Below, in pieces: positions 10,891 through 22,735 of a stretch of DNA of 64,000 bases (position 1 is its first letter; each line of letters opens with the position of its first letter). Location of the stretch: the NCBI GenBank assembly GCA_032433765.1, contig JAVIAB010000051.1, forward strand, positions 148,576,275 through 148,640,274, in the 5' to 3' direction. The stretch is from Megaustenia siamemsis. Lineage: Eukaryota > Mollusca > Gastropoda > Stylommatophora > Ariophantidae. A program made the position numbers and the translations under genes. Below the pieces are notes generated by a model that made no database searches, was not told the origin of the DNA, and was given only the letters and a program-made list of their open reading frames with translations.

Positions 10891-11950
10891 ATGGCTGATA
10901 TTGAAAGTAGATGGCTGATTGTGAAAGTAGAGACGTTGACTCATTATGAAATTGTAAAAATAAAACTGATTATACGTGTGCAGGAGATGGCTGATTATGA
11001 GAGTAGAAGTGATTGTTGATTATGAGAGTCGAAGCATTCATCGATGTGATAGTAGGAACGTTCACTGTCTATGGGAATAGAAGCGATGAGTGATTGTTAG
11101 AATGGAAGCGATAACTGTTTATTGGTCTAAATCTGATGATTACTTACATCCCACCCTGGCTGGTTGTTATGAGAATAAAGCCGATGATTTGTTATGTTAG
11201 TATAGGATATTATTGATTACGAGTCTCCATACAATGTTTGACTAAGATAGCAAAGACGTAAATCATCGGTAGCTTTCAAAACCCGTCTCTCTGATTTGTG
11301 CTTACTTTTGCATGGTTTGTTTGATAGCCTTAGTTTCCCAAAACACGTACGCCCGATGCCTCTATGTCTAGTTAACAATTACTCGCGTGTTAATTTAGCA
11401 GCTACCGAGCTTAAAGCGATGGATAATTTAATGGCGTCACCGAGAACTGCGCAAGCGATTGCCAGAAATTGAAGTCTGTCGACAATTTTCCATCCGATCT
11501 TAAAAGAGCTCTGCTAAATGCCGTGATTAAGAACATGATTAATGTCCCTATTTTTGGGAAATTTTATTGTCCCGGAATCTCTTTTTGAAGTGCTCCTCGC
11601 AAAGCGCTGCAGAACAGATGTGCTGGAACATAAAACAAACAGCACACGTTATTTTGCAGAAGCCAGCGGTCCTCACACTGCAGAAACACATGACTACTTA
11701 CCTGAATGGATTAAAGTGCACTGATTCGGGTACTCGCTTATTTCTTTTCATGTGTGGTTATTTGTTGTTTGAAAGTTTGAAATAACAGCTCCGAAACGTT
11801 CAAATGTGTCATTGAACTAAGCTTATTTTGTTAAAAATGAAAAAAAAAACGGTTTTATTTTGTGTTTACATTTGCTGTGACTGTGAATCTGTTGTTTTTG
11901 TTCCTTTCGTCGAAATTTATCTTGCGTTAAGCTCATGCCAGAGTTACACT
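10891..11950. other. Unassigned sequence
   Basis: 10900-11110 shows faint repeats of GATGGCTGATTATGA-type words, perhaps an eroded minisatellite. Nothing recognisable from 11110 to 11950. Confidence 0.45.
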
Positions 11951-11959
11951 TATTTCTAT

Positions 11960-12908
11960 TGTTTACATCTGAGTAAATCTTCTGTATGTTTACCTCTGAG
12001 TAAATTTCCTGTATGTTTACTCTGAGTAGATTTTCTGTATGTTTACCTCTGAGTAAATTTTCTGTATGTTTACTCTGAGTAAATCTTCTGTATGTTTACC
12101 TCTGAGTAAATCTTCTGTATGTTTATCTCTGAGTAAATCTTCTGTATGTTTACTTCTGAGTAAATCTTCTGTATGTTTACTCTGAGGAAATCTTCTGTAT
12201 GTTTACATCTGAGTAAATCTTCTGTATGTTTATCTCTGAGTAAATCTTCTGTATGTTTATCTCTGAGTAAATCTTCTGTATGTTTATCTCTGAGTAAATC
12301 TTCTGTATGTTTACCTCTGAGTAAATCTTCTGTATGTTTACCTCTGAGTAAGTCTTCTGTATGTTTATCTCTGAGTAAGTCTTCTGTATGTTTATCTCTG
12401 AGTAAATCTTCTGTATGTTTATCTCTGAGTAAATCTTCTGTATGTTTATCTCTGAGTAAATCTTCTGTATGTTTATCTCTGAGTAAATCTTCTGTATGTT
12501 TATCTCTGAGTAAATCTTCTGTATGTTTATCTCTGAGTAAATCTTCTGTATGTTTACCTCTGAGTAAATCTTCTGTATGTTTACCTTTGAGTAAATCTTC
12601 TGTATGTTTATCTCTGAGTAAATCTTCTGTATGTTTACCTCTGAGTAAATCTTCTGTATGTTTATCTCTGAGTAAATCTTCTGTATGTTTACCTCTGAGT
12701 AAATCTTCTGTATGTTTATCTCTGAGTAAATCTTCTGTATGTTTATCTCTGAGTAAATCTTCTGTATGTTTATCTCTGAGTAAATCTTCTGTATGTTTAT
12801 CTCTGAGTAAATTTTCTGTATGTTTATCTCTGAATAAATCTTCTGTATGTTTACCTCTGAGTAAATCTTCTGTATGCTTATCTCTGAGTAAGTCTTCTGT
12901 ATGTTCAC
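11960..12908. repeat. 27-bp minisatellite, about 34 copies
   Basis: The unit contains TCTGTATGTTTATCTCTGAG plus TAAATCT; a TTACCTCTGAG variant is scattered through it. The 5' edge is irregular (units of 26 or 27 bp) and the centre is nearly uniform. It gives open frames on both strands (SLSKSSVCL on +, IQKIYSEIN on -). Confidence 0.95.
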
Positions 12909-12909
12909 C

Positions 12910-13115
12910 TCATCATGAGAAGAGGAAAGTTGGAATACTTGGATACAAAATACAGGGAAAGAGAGGTCACGGACGACAAGGAGAGAAGTTACTAGATGGC
13001 TTTGTGCCTTAACATGGTATAGTCAACAAAAGAATTGATGTGATGCATTGTAGACAGAAAACTGTGGAAGGACATGATCGCCTACGCCAACCGGTGTGGC
13101 ACATGATGATTACCG
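12910..13115 (+). mobile_element. LINE 3' fragment related to family B
   Basis: Encodes GKRGHGRQGEKLLDG and ends near CGCCAACCGGTGTGGCACATGATGAT, matching the end of the fragment at 35522. It directly abuts the 27-bp array. Confidence 0.65.
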
Positions 13116-13202
13116 CTGTTTAGTTTGTGTTTTCTGTTGTTTGTCTCTGTTTAATTCTTTTTTTTTCTTTACTTATGTGTAATTCGTCTATCTCTTACCT
13201 CT

Positions 13203-13220
13203 GTGTAATTATTTTATCTC

Positions 13221-13254
<34 letters not shown>

Positions 13255-13800
13255 AGTACAGTGCTTGTTGGCGTAGGTGATCATGTCTCTCCACAACTTT
13301 CAATCTCGACAGTTATTTATCATTTCTGTTGTTGATCTTCTGCCAAGCCATTCTCTTAAGCTGTCTGGTATCTTTTCTCTTTGCTTCCCTCTATCTCTTC
13401 GTCTCTCAATTTTTCCAATTGTCACAACATATTCCAGCTGTTCTCTTCTCATTACATTTGCAAAAAAAATTATGATTGTCTTTTCCTAATATTGGAAATT
13501 AGTCCTCTCGTAGCATCTTCTTCTGTCAGAAAGTTTTCATTGCTCTTCTTAGCTGTCCGTGGTATTCTCAACATTCTTCTGTTACACCACATTTCTACAT
13601 ACTCCAGTGATTTTCTTGTTTGTTGTCCTATTGTCTATGATTCATATCCATATGTTAAGACTAGCTCTACATAAAATTTAATAACTCTTTTTTTGTTCCT
13701 ATTGCCAAAAATGGATTGCACAGTATTTTCCTTATTTTTGGAAAGCTGCTTTTGCCTGAGCCATTCTGCATCTCACCTCTGTTGCACATCTACCTTCTTG
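13203..13800 (-). mobile_element. LINE family B 3' fragment with (ATC)n tail
   Basis: Starts on the plus strand with about 16 ATC triplets (13207-13254), then GGCGTAGGTGATCATGTCTC. Read on the minus strand it is the C-terminal LINE segment seen at 14818 and 21470 (MRREQLEYIVTTG, then REKIQDSLKE-type words). It is 5' truncated near 13800. Confidence 0.8.
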
Positions 13801-13814
13801 GGTTATCATTGTTC

Positions 13815-14790
13815 CCAATTTTATCTCTTATCTCTATGTAATTATTTTACCTCTTATCTCTCTTATCTCTATGTAATTATTTTACCTCTTATCTCTCTTA
13901 TCTCTATGTAATTATTTTATCTCTTATCTCTCTTACCTCTATGTAATTATTTTATCCCTTATCTCTCTTATCTCTATGTAATTATTTTATCTCTTATCTC
14001 TCTTATCTCTATGTAATTATTTTATCCCTTATCTCTCTTATCTCTATGTAATTATTTTATCTCTTATCTCAATGTAATTATTTTATCTCTTATCACTATG
14101 TAATTATTTTATCTCTTATCTCTATGTAATTATTTTATCTCTTAACTCTATGTCTCTATGTAATTTTTTTATCTCTTATCTCTATGTAATTATTTATTCT
14201 CTTAACTCTATGTCTCTATGTAATTATTTTATCTCTTATCTAATTGTTTTATCTCTTATCTCTATGTAATTATTTTATCTCTTATCTCTATGTAATTATT
14301 TTATCTCTTGTCTCTATGTAATTATTGTATCTCTTATCTCTATGTAATTATTTAATCTCTTATCCCTATGTAGTTATTTTATCTCGTATCTCTATGTCAC
14401 TATATAATTATTTTATCTCTTATCTCTCTTATCTCTATGTAATTATTTTATCTCTTATCTCTCTTATCTCTATGTAATTATTTTATCTCTTATCTCTCTT
14501 ATCTCTATGTAATTATTTTATCTCTTATCTCTCTTATCTCTCTTATCTCTCTTATCTCTATGTAATTATTTTATCTCTTATCTCTCTTATCTCTATGTAA
14601 TTATTTTATCTCTTATCTCTCTTATCTCTATGTAATTATTTTATCTCTTATCTCTCTTATCTCTATGTAATTATTTTATCTCTTATCTCTATATAATTAT
14701 TTTATCTCTTATCTCTATATAATTATTTTATCTCTTATCTCTCTTATCTCTATATAATTATTTTATCTCTTATCTCTATATAATTCTTAT
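13815..14790. repeat. AT-rich 28/36-bp array
   Basis: Repeats of ATGTAATTATTTTATCTCTT with TATCTCTC insertions that give units of 28 and 36 bp. Length variants run in blocks, consistent with unequal exchange. Confidence 0.93.
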
Positions 14791-14817
14791 ATTTTTTTAC
14801 CTCTGTAATTCCTATAT

Positions 14818-15208
14818 GGACATTGGGACAACAGACAAAAAAATCATTGGAGGCTGTAGAAATGTGGTTTTACAGAAGAATATTGATAATATAACTGACA
14901 GCTAAGAAGAGTAATGAAAACGTTCTTAAAGAGGCCAAAGCAAAGACAGAGCTAATTGTCAACATAAGGAAGAAACAGTCATCAATTTTTGACCAAATAA
15001 TGAGAAGGGAACAGCTGGAATATATTGTAACAACTGGGAACATTGAAGGATGAAGAGAGAGAGGGAAGCAAAGAGAAAAAATACAAGACAGCTTAAAAGA
15101 ATGGCTTGGCAGAAGGTCAACAACAGAAATAATAAATAACTTTCGAGAGTGAAAGTTGTGGAGAGACATGATAACCTACGCCAGCAAGCATTGTACTTTA
15201 TGATGATG
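14818..15208 (+). mobile_element. LINE family B C-terminal fragment
   Basis: Encodes (with stops) NVLKEAKAKTELIVNIRKKQ, MRREQLEYIVTTG, REKIQDSLKEWLGRRSTTE and ends TACTTTATGATGATGAA. It separates two AT-rich arrays. Confidence 0.8.
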
Positions 15209-16368
15209 AATTTGTTACACTTCTTTATCTCTGTGCAATCCTATATATTTCTTTTCCTTTGTGTATTTATTATATTTCTTTGTCTCTGTGTAATTGTTAT
15301 ATTTCTTTGCCCCTGTATTCTTATATTTCTTTACTCTGTGTAATTCTTATATTTCTTTTCTCTGTGTAATTCTTATATTTCTTTGCCCCTATATTCTTAT
15401 ATTTCTTTACTCTGTGTAATTCTTTATTTCTATGCCCCTGTATTCTTTTATTTCTATGCACCTGTATTCTTTTATTTCTTTGCTCCTATATTCTTATATT
15501 TCTTTGTCCCTATATTCTTATATTTCTTTGCCCCTGTATTCTTATATTTCTTTGCCCCTATATTCTTATATTTCTTTGCTCCTGTATTCTTATATTTCTT
15601 TGCTCCTGTATTCTTTTATTTCTTTGCTCCTGTATTCTTATATTTCTTTGCCCCTATATTCTTATATTTCTTTGCTCCTGTATTCTTATATTTCTTTGCT
15701 CCTGTATTCTTATATTTCTTTGCTCCTGTATTCTTATATTTCTTTGCTCCTGTATTCTTATATTTCTTTGCTCCTATATTCTTATATTTCTTTGCTCCTG
15801 TATTCTTATATTTCTTTGCTCCTGTATTCTTATATTTCTTTGCTCCTGTATTCTTATATTTCTTTTCTCCTGTATTCTTATATTTCTTTGCTCCTGTATT
15901 CTTATATTTTTTTGCTCCTGTATTCTTATATTTCTATGCCCCTATATTCTTATATTTCTTTGCTCCTGTATTCTTATATTTCTTTGCTCCTGTATTCTTA
16001 TATTTCTTTGCTCCTATATTCGTATATTTCTTTGCTCCTGTATTCTTATATTTCTTTGCTCCTATATTCTTATATTTCTTTGCTCCTGTATTCTTATATT
16101 TCTTTGCTCCTGTATTCTTATATTTCTTTGCTCCTATATTCTTATATTTCTTTGCTCCTGTATTCTTATATTTCTTTGCTCCTGTATTCTTATATTTCTT
16201 TGCTCCTGTATTCTTATATTTCTTTGCTCCTGTATTCTTATATTTCTTTGCTCCTATATTCTTATATTTCTTTGCTCCTGTATTCTTATATTTCTTTGCT
16301 CCTGTATTCTTATATTTCTTTGCTCCTGTATTCTTATATTTCTATGCCCCTGTATTCTTTTATTTATA

Positions 16369-16629
16369 AAAAAAGTAAAGTAAGTACCCCCGTCACGCCA
16401 AGTGGCGTATAGGGAAATATGGTGTTAGTGACCCTATATTTTACAGACCTTCAGCACATGATTTTTGGGATAATGTGGTCAGTATTACGCCCGTGCTGCT
16501 TTACTTTCCCAGAAAAAAAATCCGGTACCCACTTAAGGCTGGGTGAACCCAGAAGCCGTCGGTTTGGGCTCGAACCCTACCCCTTGTCCTTTGTAGTCCA
16601 GTTCACTAACCACTGAGCTATCGCGGCTC
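16369..16629 (-). mobile_element. tRNA-derived SINE, family 1, copy b
   Basis: Minus-strand SINE with tail at 16369 and head near 16629; antisense B box near 16570. A 14-bp match TTCTTTTATTTATA at 16355-16368 and 16630-16643 fits a target-site duplication, although the host array could also supply it. Hairpin 2 is at 16395-16408. Confidence 0.9.
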
Positions 16630-16716
16630 TTCTTTTATTTATATGCCCATGTATTCTTTTATTTCTTTGCCCCTGTATTCTTATATTTCTTTGCCCCTAT
16701 ATTCGTATATATATAT

Positions 16717-17213
16717 AGGACATACTAACATCAAAACAAATAACACCAGAGCTAAAACTAAGAATAGCAAAATGTTACATCTTCTCAATATTCCTATATG
16801 TTGCTGAAACATGGACATTAGACAAGAAAACAGAACAGAGAATTGAAGCCTTTGAAATGTGGATATATAGAAGAATAGGTAGAATTGGATGGAAGGAAAA
16901 GAAAACAAACGATGAAGTCTTAAAACAACTAAAGATGAAAAGAGAACTTCTGAACACAATTAGAACAAGACAAATGCGATTCTTAGGCCATGTTAAAAGA
17001 CACAACAGCCTACTGAAAGTGATCCTGGAGGGGAAAATACAAGGTAAAAGAGGCAGAGGCAGACCAAGATTAACATGGACGAGTAACATCAAAAGATGGA
17101 CAAATCAACCGATGACAACCTGCACCATCAAAGCAAGAGATAGAGCAGAATGGCGCTCCATGGTAGCCAACCTTCGTTGCGGAGACGGCACTCAATGATG
17201 ATGATGATGATGA
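16717..17213 (+). mobile_element. RTE-type LINE family A, 5'-truncated recent copy
   Basis: Nearly identical to 27523-28010 (about six differences by eye). It encodes FEMWIYRRIGRIGWKEKK, RTRQMRFLGHVKRHN and KIQGKRGRGRPRLTW, and ends with a (TGA)n tail. It is inserted in the 24-bp array. The start is where the full copy reads GGACATACTAACATC. Confidence 0.92.
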
Positions 17214-17603
17214 TAATCTTATATTTCTTTGCCCCTGTATTCTTATATTTCTTTGCCCTATATTATTATATTTCTTTGCCTCCGTGTATAATTCTTTTAT
17301 TTCAATGCCCCTGTATTATTTTATTTATATGCCCCTGTATTCTTTTATTTCTTTGCCTCTGTATTCTTATATTTCTTTGCCCCTGTATTTTTATATAACT
17401 TTGCCTCTGTGTAATTCTTATATTTCTTTGCCTCTGAATTCTTATATTTCTTTACCCCTTTATAATTCTTATATTTATTTTCTCTGTGTAATTCTTATAT
17501 TTCTTTGCCCCTGTATAATTCGTATATTTCTTTTCTCTGTGTAATTCGCAATTGTGTGTTTATCTGCAGTGCATAATTTTCCTTGATGGTATTTGTTTCT
17601 GCT

Positions 17604-17605
<2 letters not shown>

Positions 17606-17644
<39 letters not shown>
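17606..17644. repeat. T39 homopolymer
   Basis: An uninterrupted run of about 39 T. It could be the antisense poly(A) of a retrocopy, but I find no retrocopy next to it. Confidence 0.9.
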
Positions 17645-17645
<1 letters not shown>

Positions 17646-17889
17646 TTAAATTAAATTATGCGTGTGTTTTTTTTTCTCAGTGTTGCATGTTCTCTCAATT
17701 CTGCTTCAACATCCCTGAAGATGAGTCCAATTACTGAATGTTATTATGTTTTTTGTTTTCCGTTAAAAATTATACCTAGAGCCAAGATTCAGACGGGAAG
17801 ACAGTATTCGACCACCTCAGACCGATCAATGGCTAAATAAATTTGGGCCAGAATTAATTACATGACTTGATAGTCTGACTTGCTCCTGT

Positions 17890-18195
17890 TGTTTATCTGT
17901 TTGTTTGTCTCCTTTTTTTTCGTTCTTTCATTCTTTTATTTCTTTCTTACATTCTTTCTTTTCTTTATTCATTCTTTCTTTTTCTTAATTACATTTTTTC
18001 TTTCTTTCGTTCGGTTTTTTTTTCTTTCTTTCTTTCATTATTTCATTCTTTCTTATCTTCATTCTTTCTTCATTTCTTACATGATTTCGTTCGTTATTTC
18101 TTTAATTCTTTCTTTCTTTCTTATGTTCTATCTTTCTTTCATGCAAGCTTTATTCTTCCTCTTCTTCTTCTCTCTCTCTCTCTCTCCTTCTTTCT
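17890..18195. repeat. Polypyrimidine TTTC-rich tract
   Basis: About 300 bp of T/C-rich degenerate CTTT repeats that end in (TC)n near 18170-18187. Low complexity. Confidence 0.85.
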
Positions 18196-18222
18196 TACAC
18201 TATATCTCTGTCTGTAACTTAT

Positions 18223-18405
18223 CGTGTGTATATATAAACAGGCCTGAGTGCGTACTTATGCATGTATGTGTGTGCAAGTGAGTGTGTATATATAAACAGG
18301 CCTGAGTGCGTACTTATGCATGTATGTGTGTACATGTGAGTGTGTATATATAAACAGGCCTGAGTGCGTACTTATGCATGTATGTGTATGCAAGTGAGTG
18401 AGTGT
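18223..18405. repeat. About 59-bp repeat, 3 copies
   Basis: Three copies of a unit containing TATATAAACAGGCCTGAGTG and CGTACTTATGCATGTATGTG. Confidence 0.9.
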
Positions 18406-19084
18406 GTGTATAGAAATCAGCGGTGAGGAGGTGATCAGTGAGTGAACCAGCCAGGTTCCTGACTAGCCAAGCCTTAACTTGTATCAGAGGACATATGGTC
18501 TGTACAGGGTGCTGTACGCAATTATAGGGAGTACAGGAATGCCAAAAATGATTGGATATTGCAGACATGAACTACAAGAGTTTCCATAAACAAATATATG
18601 AACACAAATTCAGAAAGAAATAGTAATACTGGCAGCTTGAGAGGGGAAATAATATTATGCTTACACAGAGGTGAGATGGATCGAATTTATAGATGGTGTC
18701 ACATGATGAAGTAAAAAAAAAACACAACTTAATTTACAATCTCAGTACCGGGGTTTGATGGGGTGGGGGGAAGGGTAATTGTAAGACCGGAGAATAAAGG
18801 CCGCTTATCCAGTGCAGTTGCCACGAGGTGTTTGAGTTTTTATTTCACCCCACACAGAAAAACCGCTCATACTTCCGAGTTTCGAATCCGCGTTCTCATG
18901 GTTTGAACCCCGAGTTATCGACTCGGTCACCCGCTCTTGATTCACTAGGACAAGTTAGCATCAGTCATTTCAGTATAACTGCGTCACTGCTTTAAAAAAA
19001 AAGACTAACTGGATTTTTGCAAGCAAAGTGCTAAAACGTCATGGTTAACATTCAAGGTTACTAAAGACTATGTCAACGTCTGTG
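18406..19084. other. Unassigned sequence with a tRNA-like stretch
   Basis: On the minus strand near 18850-18945 there is a B-box-like GGTTCAAACC with a possible A box. It might be an old SINE head; the evidence is weak. The rest is unassigned. Confidence 0.3.
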
Positions 19085-20014
19085 GACGTGGAAAAGGCCA
19101 GGAGACAACGCACGCAATCAAATTGATTATATAATGATAAGCAATAGATTTAGAAACAGTCTGGTGTGTGTGAAAACTAGACCAGGGGCAGATTGCAATA
19201 GTGATAATGTACCAGTTGTGGGAAAGCTTAGAGTAAAATTAAAAGCAGCAAAACGAGTCTTAGTTAACATCAAGTTAAATTTACATTTACTAAAACCAGA
19301 CAAGAAGTTGCAGGACAAATATAATATCACTATTCAGAACCGGTATAATGCAATAGAGAAGATACAAAGCATTGATGAACAGTGGGAAATTCTAAAAGAA
19401 TCAATGCAACAAACATCAAAAGAGTTCATACCACCAGTGAGAACAAATTCAAGAAACAAATGGATGACAGATGACATTTTGCAGCTAATGGATACAAGAA
19501 GAAGAAATAAAGAAAACAAAGATGAGTATAAGAGGTTAAATAAAAAAATTGTAGTAAAATGCAGTGAAGCAAAAGAAGCATGGCTAAAAGAGAGATGCAA
19601 AGAGATTGAAATGCAACAAAAAGAAGATGCTAAAGCTATATACAAACAAATTGAGGAATTAACAGGAAGAAAAACGCAATAAAAAAATGGATGTCTAAGA
19701 TCAAAGGAAGGGAAACTGTTGATTGATTAAGAAAACATAAGGGAACGATGGACAGAATACATTACAGATCTTTATGATGATGAACGAACGGAAGTAAATA
19801 TTAAGGATAATGGAGAAGGACCGAAAATACTCAAAGAAGAAGTGAAAGACACCTAACGCAATATGAAAGCAGGAAAAGCTCCTGGACCAGATAATATAAC
19901 TAAAGAAGAGATTGGAGCCATGGGTGATTTTGGAATAGAAATAATAACAAAAATATTGAATGATATCTACAACAGCGGATATATACCAGACGACATGTTC
20001 AAATCAATATTCAT

Positions 20015-20276
20015 CTATCTATCTATTGTCCTTCCGAGCCGAAGACGGCACATAGGGCAGAACCACAATATCAAAAACAGAAACCTTGCGTGCCAAAATG
20101 GAACATATTGCAGAGATCGCTGCTTCTAAAATCTATGGCTCTGTTTTCATAACAATACTTTTTTACAATAACAGCTTCCAATCAAGCTCCTTAGTCGCCT
20201 CTTACGACATGCCTGGAATGTCACAGTGTCACTATTTTTTTCTTCCCTCATAATGAGGCCCCGGTAACACACGGGT
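20015..20276. mobile_element. Unidentified 262-bp insertion with 9-bp target-site duplication
   Basis: AATATTCAT flanks it on both sides (20006-20014 and 20277-20285). The insertion opens with CTATCTATCTATTGTCC and ends CCCCGGTAACACACGGGT. It includes TTAGTCGCCTCTTACGACAT. It interrupts the LINE frame exactly between FKSIFI and the following ALPKK-type segment. I do not recognise the family; there is no clear tRNA promoter or inverted termini. Confidence 0.8.
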
Positions 20277-20510
20277 AATATTCATAGCCCTCCCAAAGAA
20301 ATCTCGTGCGATTGAATGCGATGATCATCGAACAATAAGCCTTATGAGTCACATGACTAAGATGTTACTAAGAATCATCATGCGAAGAGTGCGAAACAAA
20401 ATCAGTCCAGAAATTAGTGATGAACAGTGTGGTTTCGTTAGAGGTAATGGAACGAGCAATGCCATAAACTTCATAAGATCTTTAGTAGAAAGAGCCATAG
20501 AGGTAAAAGA

Positions 20511-20802
20511 TAAAAGTAAAGTACGAGACTTGAACCGGCGTCTTAGCACGCGAGTTTCCACCCATATGTGCTCGGCCGCCTATCCAGAAATGTTCGGATA
20601 TTTCTGTATAGTGTCGCCTCAAGCATCGAAACTCAGATGCGAGGCAACATTCCTCACCTTCCCAGGGTAATACCCTGGTACCCATTTCTGCCAACGGCTG
20701 GGTCGACCGTGGGGGTATTTTTTTTTTCCAACCACGAGTACAATTCACACTGCTCCCAGCGAGAATCGAACACGGGTTGTCCGAACGTCGGTAGTCCAGT
20801 CG
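20511..20802 (-). mobile_element. tRNA-derived SINE, family 2, copy a
   Basis: Inserted in the RT domain of LINE family B. On the minus strand the head has GTTCGATTCTCGCTGGGAG (B box). Target-site duplication AGAGGTAAA(A)GA at 20499-20510 and 20803-20813. The same body sequence (CGAGACTTGAACCGGCG, TTTCTGCCA.CGGCTGGGTCG) is found at 36634. Confidence 0.85.
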
Positions 20803-21915
20803 AGAGGTAAAGACAGATCTATACCTATGTTTCATAGATTATACCAAGGCATTTGACAAAGTAAAGAACCAAGAAATAATCAAAATTTTAGAAAGCTTAA
20901 ACGTAGACAGCAAAGGTCTAAGAATAATAAAGAACATGTACTGGTAACAAGCAGCAGCCATAATAACTGGAAATCAATTGGGAATGTTTCAACAAATAAA
21001 ACAGGGTGTTAGGCAAGGTTGTGTGCTGTCACCAGATTTGTTTAATATTTATAGTGAGATTATTTTAAGATCCATAAGGGGCATGCCTGAAATAACAATC
21101 GGAGGTCATAATATAAATAATCTAAGTTGTGCTGATGATACAGTATTAATCGCTAAGAGTGAAAATGAGTTTCTAGAACTGATAAACAATATAGTGGAAG
21201 AAAGCAAAAATAAAGGACTCAGTTTTAATAGCAAAAAGACAGAAGTAATGGTAGCAACAAAGAAAAATACATCACCTCAGTGCAAAATAAAGACAAATGG
21301 AACAATATTAAAACAGGCAAATGAATTTTAATATTTGGGAACTTTGTTAACCTCAGATGGAAGATGTACAAAAGAGGTGAGATGCAGAATGGCTCAGGCA
21401 AAAGCAGCTTTCCAAAAAATGAGGAAGATACTATGCAATCCATTTTTTGACAATATAAACAAGAAAAAGAGTTCTTAAATGTTATGTAGAGCCAGTCTTA
21501 ACATACGGATGCGAATCATGGACAATAGAACAACAGACAAGAAAATCACTGGAGTCTGTAGAAATGTTTTTTTTACAGAAGAATATTGAGAATACCAAGG
21601 ACAGCAAAGAAGTGATGAAAACGTTCTGAAAGAGGCCAAAGCAAAAAGAGAGCTAATTTCCAATATTAGGAAGAAACAATCATCATTTTTTGGCCACGTA
21701 ACGAGGAGGGAACAGCTAGAATATATTGTAACAACTGGGAAAATTGAGGGACGAAGAGATAGAAGGAAGCAAAGAGAAAAAATACCAGACAGCTTAAGAG
21801 AATTGCTTGGAAGAAGGCCAACAACAGAAATGATAAATAACTCTCGAGATCGAAAGTTGTGAAGAGACATGATCACCTATGCCAGCAGACCCGATACTTG
21901 ATGATAAAGATGAAA

Positions 21916-22280
21916 GACAACAGAAACACATTACGGGCATTTTCAAAATAAGTACTGACAGATTGATCACTCATTTTCTTAAAACAACACATTACTTTGA
22001 GAGTAATACTAATAATGATATCGAATAATAACATGATACAAGCACATGTTACACGGGGAGCGAAATTTTTCTTCGACTTTTGTCGAATTACAAGCTAATT
22101 CACCGTAAAACTATTTCCGTCTTTATTGTTCAGACTTCCTGCTTGACTACGTCAGCGCCGCTCCATAACAGACAGTTTCCTGTAACAATTAGAAGTGGGG
22201 AAGATTTCAATCTGTAACTCGGACATTCAAACAGTTTTTTTTTAGCTCGAGCGTTTCTCGAACTTTAAACAGTAAATCGG
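21916..22280. other. Unassigned sequence
   Basis: No gene, repeat or promoter-like element that I can support. Confidence 0.4.
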
Positions 22281-22285
22281 AGAAA

Positions 22286-22735
22286 ACAGAAATGTTGAGA
22301 TTAATTTGTGCTCAAGTACTCAAATGTGAGGAAATAGAAATGTTGAGATTAATTTGTGCTCAAGTGCTCAAATGTGAGGAAATAGAAATGTTGAGATTAA
22401 TTTGTGCTCAAGTGCCCAAATGTGAGGAAATAGAAATGTTGAGATTAATTTGTGCTCAGGTGCTCAAATGTGAGGAAATAGAAATGTTGAGATTAATTTG
22501 TACTCAAATACTCAAATGTGAGGAAATAGAAATGTTGAGATTAATTTGTGCTCAAGTACTCAAATGTGGGGAAATAGAAATGTTGAGATTAATTTGTGCT
22601 CAAGTACTCAAATGTGGGGAAATAGAAATGTTGAGATTAATTTGTGCTCAAGTACTCAAATGTGAGGAAATAGAAATGTTGAGATTAATTTGTGCTCAAG
22701 TTCTCAAGTGTAAGGAAAAAGAAATCTTGAGATTA
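22286..22735. repeat. 48-bp minisatellite, about 9 copies
   Basis: The unit contains GAAATGTTGAGATTAATTTG and TGCTCAAGTACTCAAATGTG. The plus frame gives a 16-residue repeat (MLRLICAQVLKCEEIE) and stays open because 48 is divisible by three. The last copy is degenerate. Confidence 0.95.

Larger units (their letters stand above)
15236..17550. repeat. 24-bp array, interrupted twice
   Basis: The unit contains TATTTCTTTGCTCCTGTATT plus CTTA. The array occupies 15236-16368, 16630-16716 and 17214-17550, split by a SINE and then by a LINE fragment. The central block is very uniform while both edges are degenerate. Two plus frames stay open because 24 is divisible by three. Confidence 0.95.
19085..21915 (+). 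mobile_element. LINE family B, long decayed copy with nested insertions
   Basis: Endonuclease C-terminus (ARNQIDYIMISNRFRNS, then GADCNSD where active copies have SDH), the linker with KWMTDDILQLMDTRRR, RT fingers (KAGKAPGPDNITKEEIG), SLMSHMTKMLLRIIMRRV, motif A (LCFIDYTKAFDKVKNQE), KQGVRQGCVLSPDLFN, and CADDTVLIAKSENEF in place of YADD. The C-terminal fragment MRREQLEYIVTTG..EGRRDR follows and it ends near CGATACTTGATGATAAAGATG. Two younger insertions (20015-20276 and 20511-20802) and several stops interrupt it. Inactive. Confidence 0.88.

Noticed and set aside
12173..13012. SLSKSSVCL repeat protein and its antisense
   Set aside because: 27-bp tandem array; open on both strands.
15383..16412. 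Aromatic-rich LYFFAPVF and LLLYSYIS repeat proteins
   Set aside because: Two frames of one 24-bp array interrupted by transposons.
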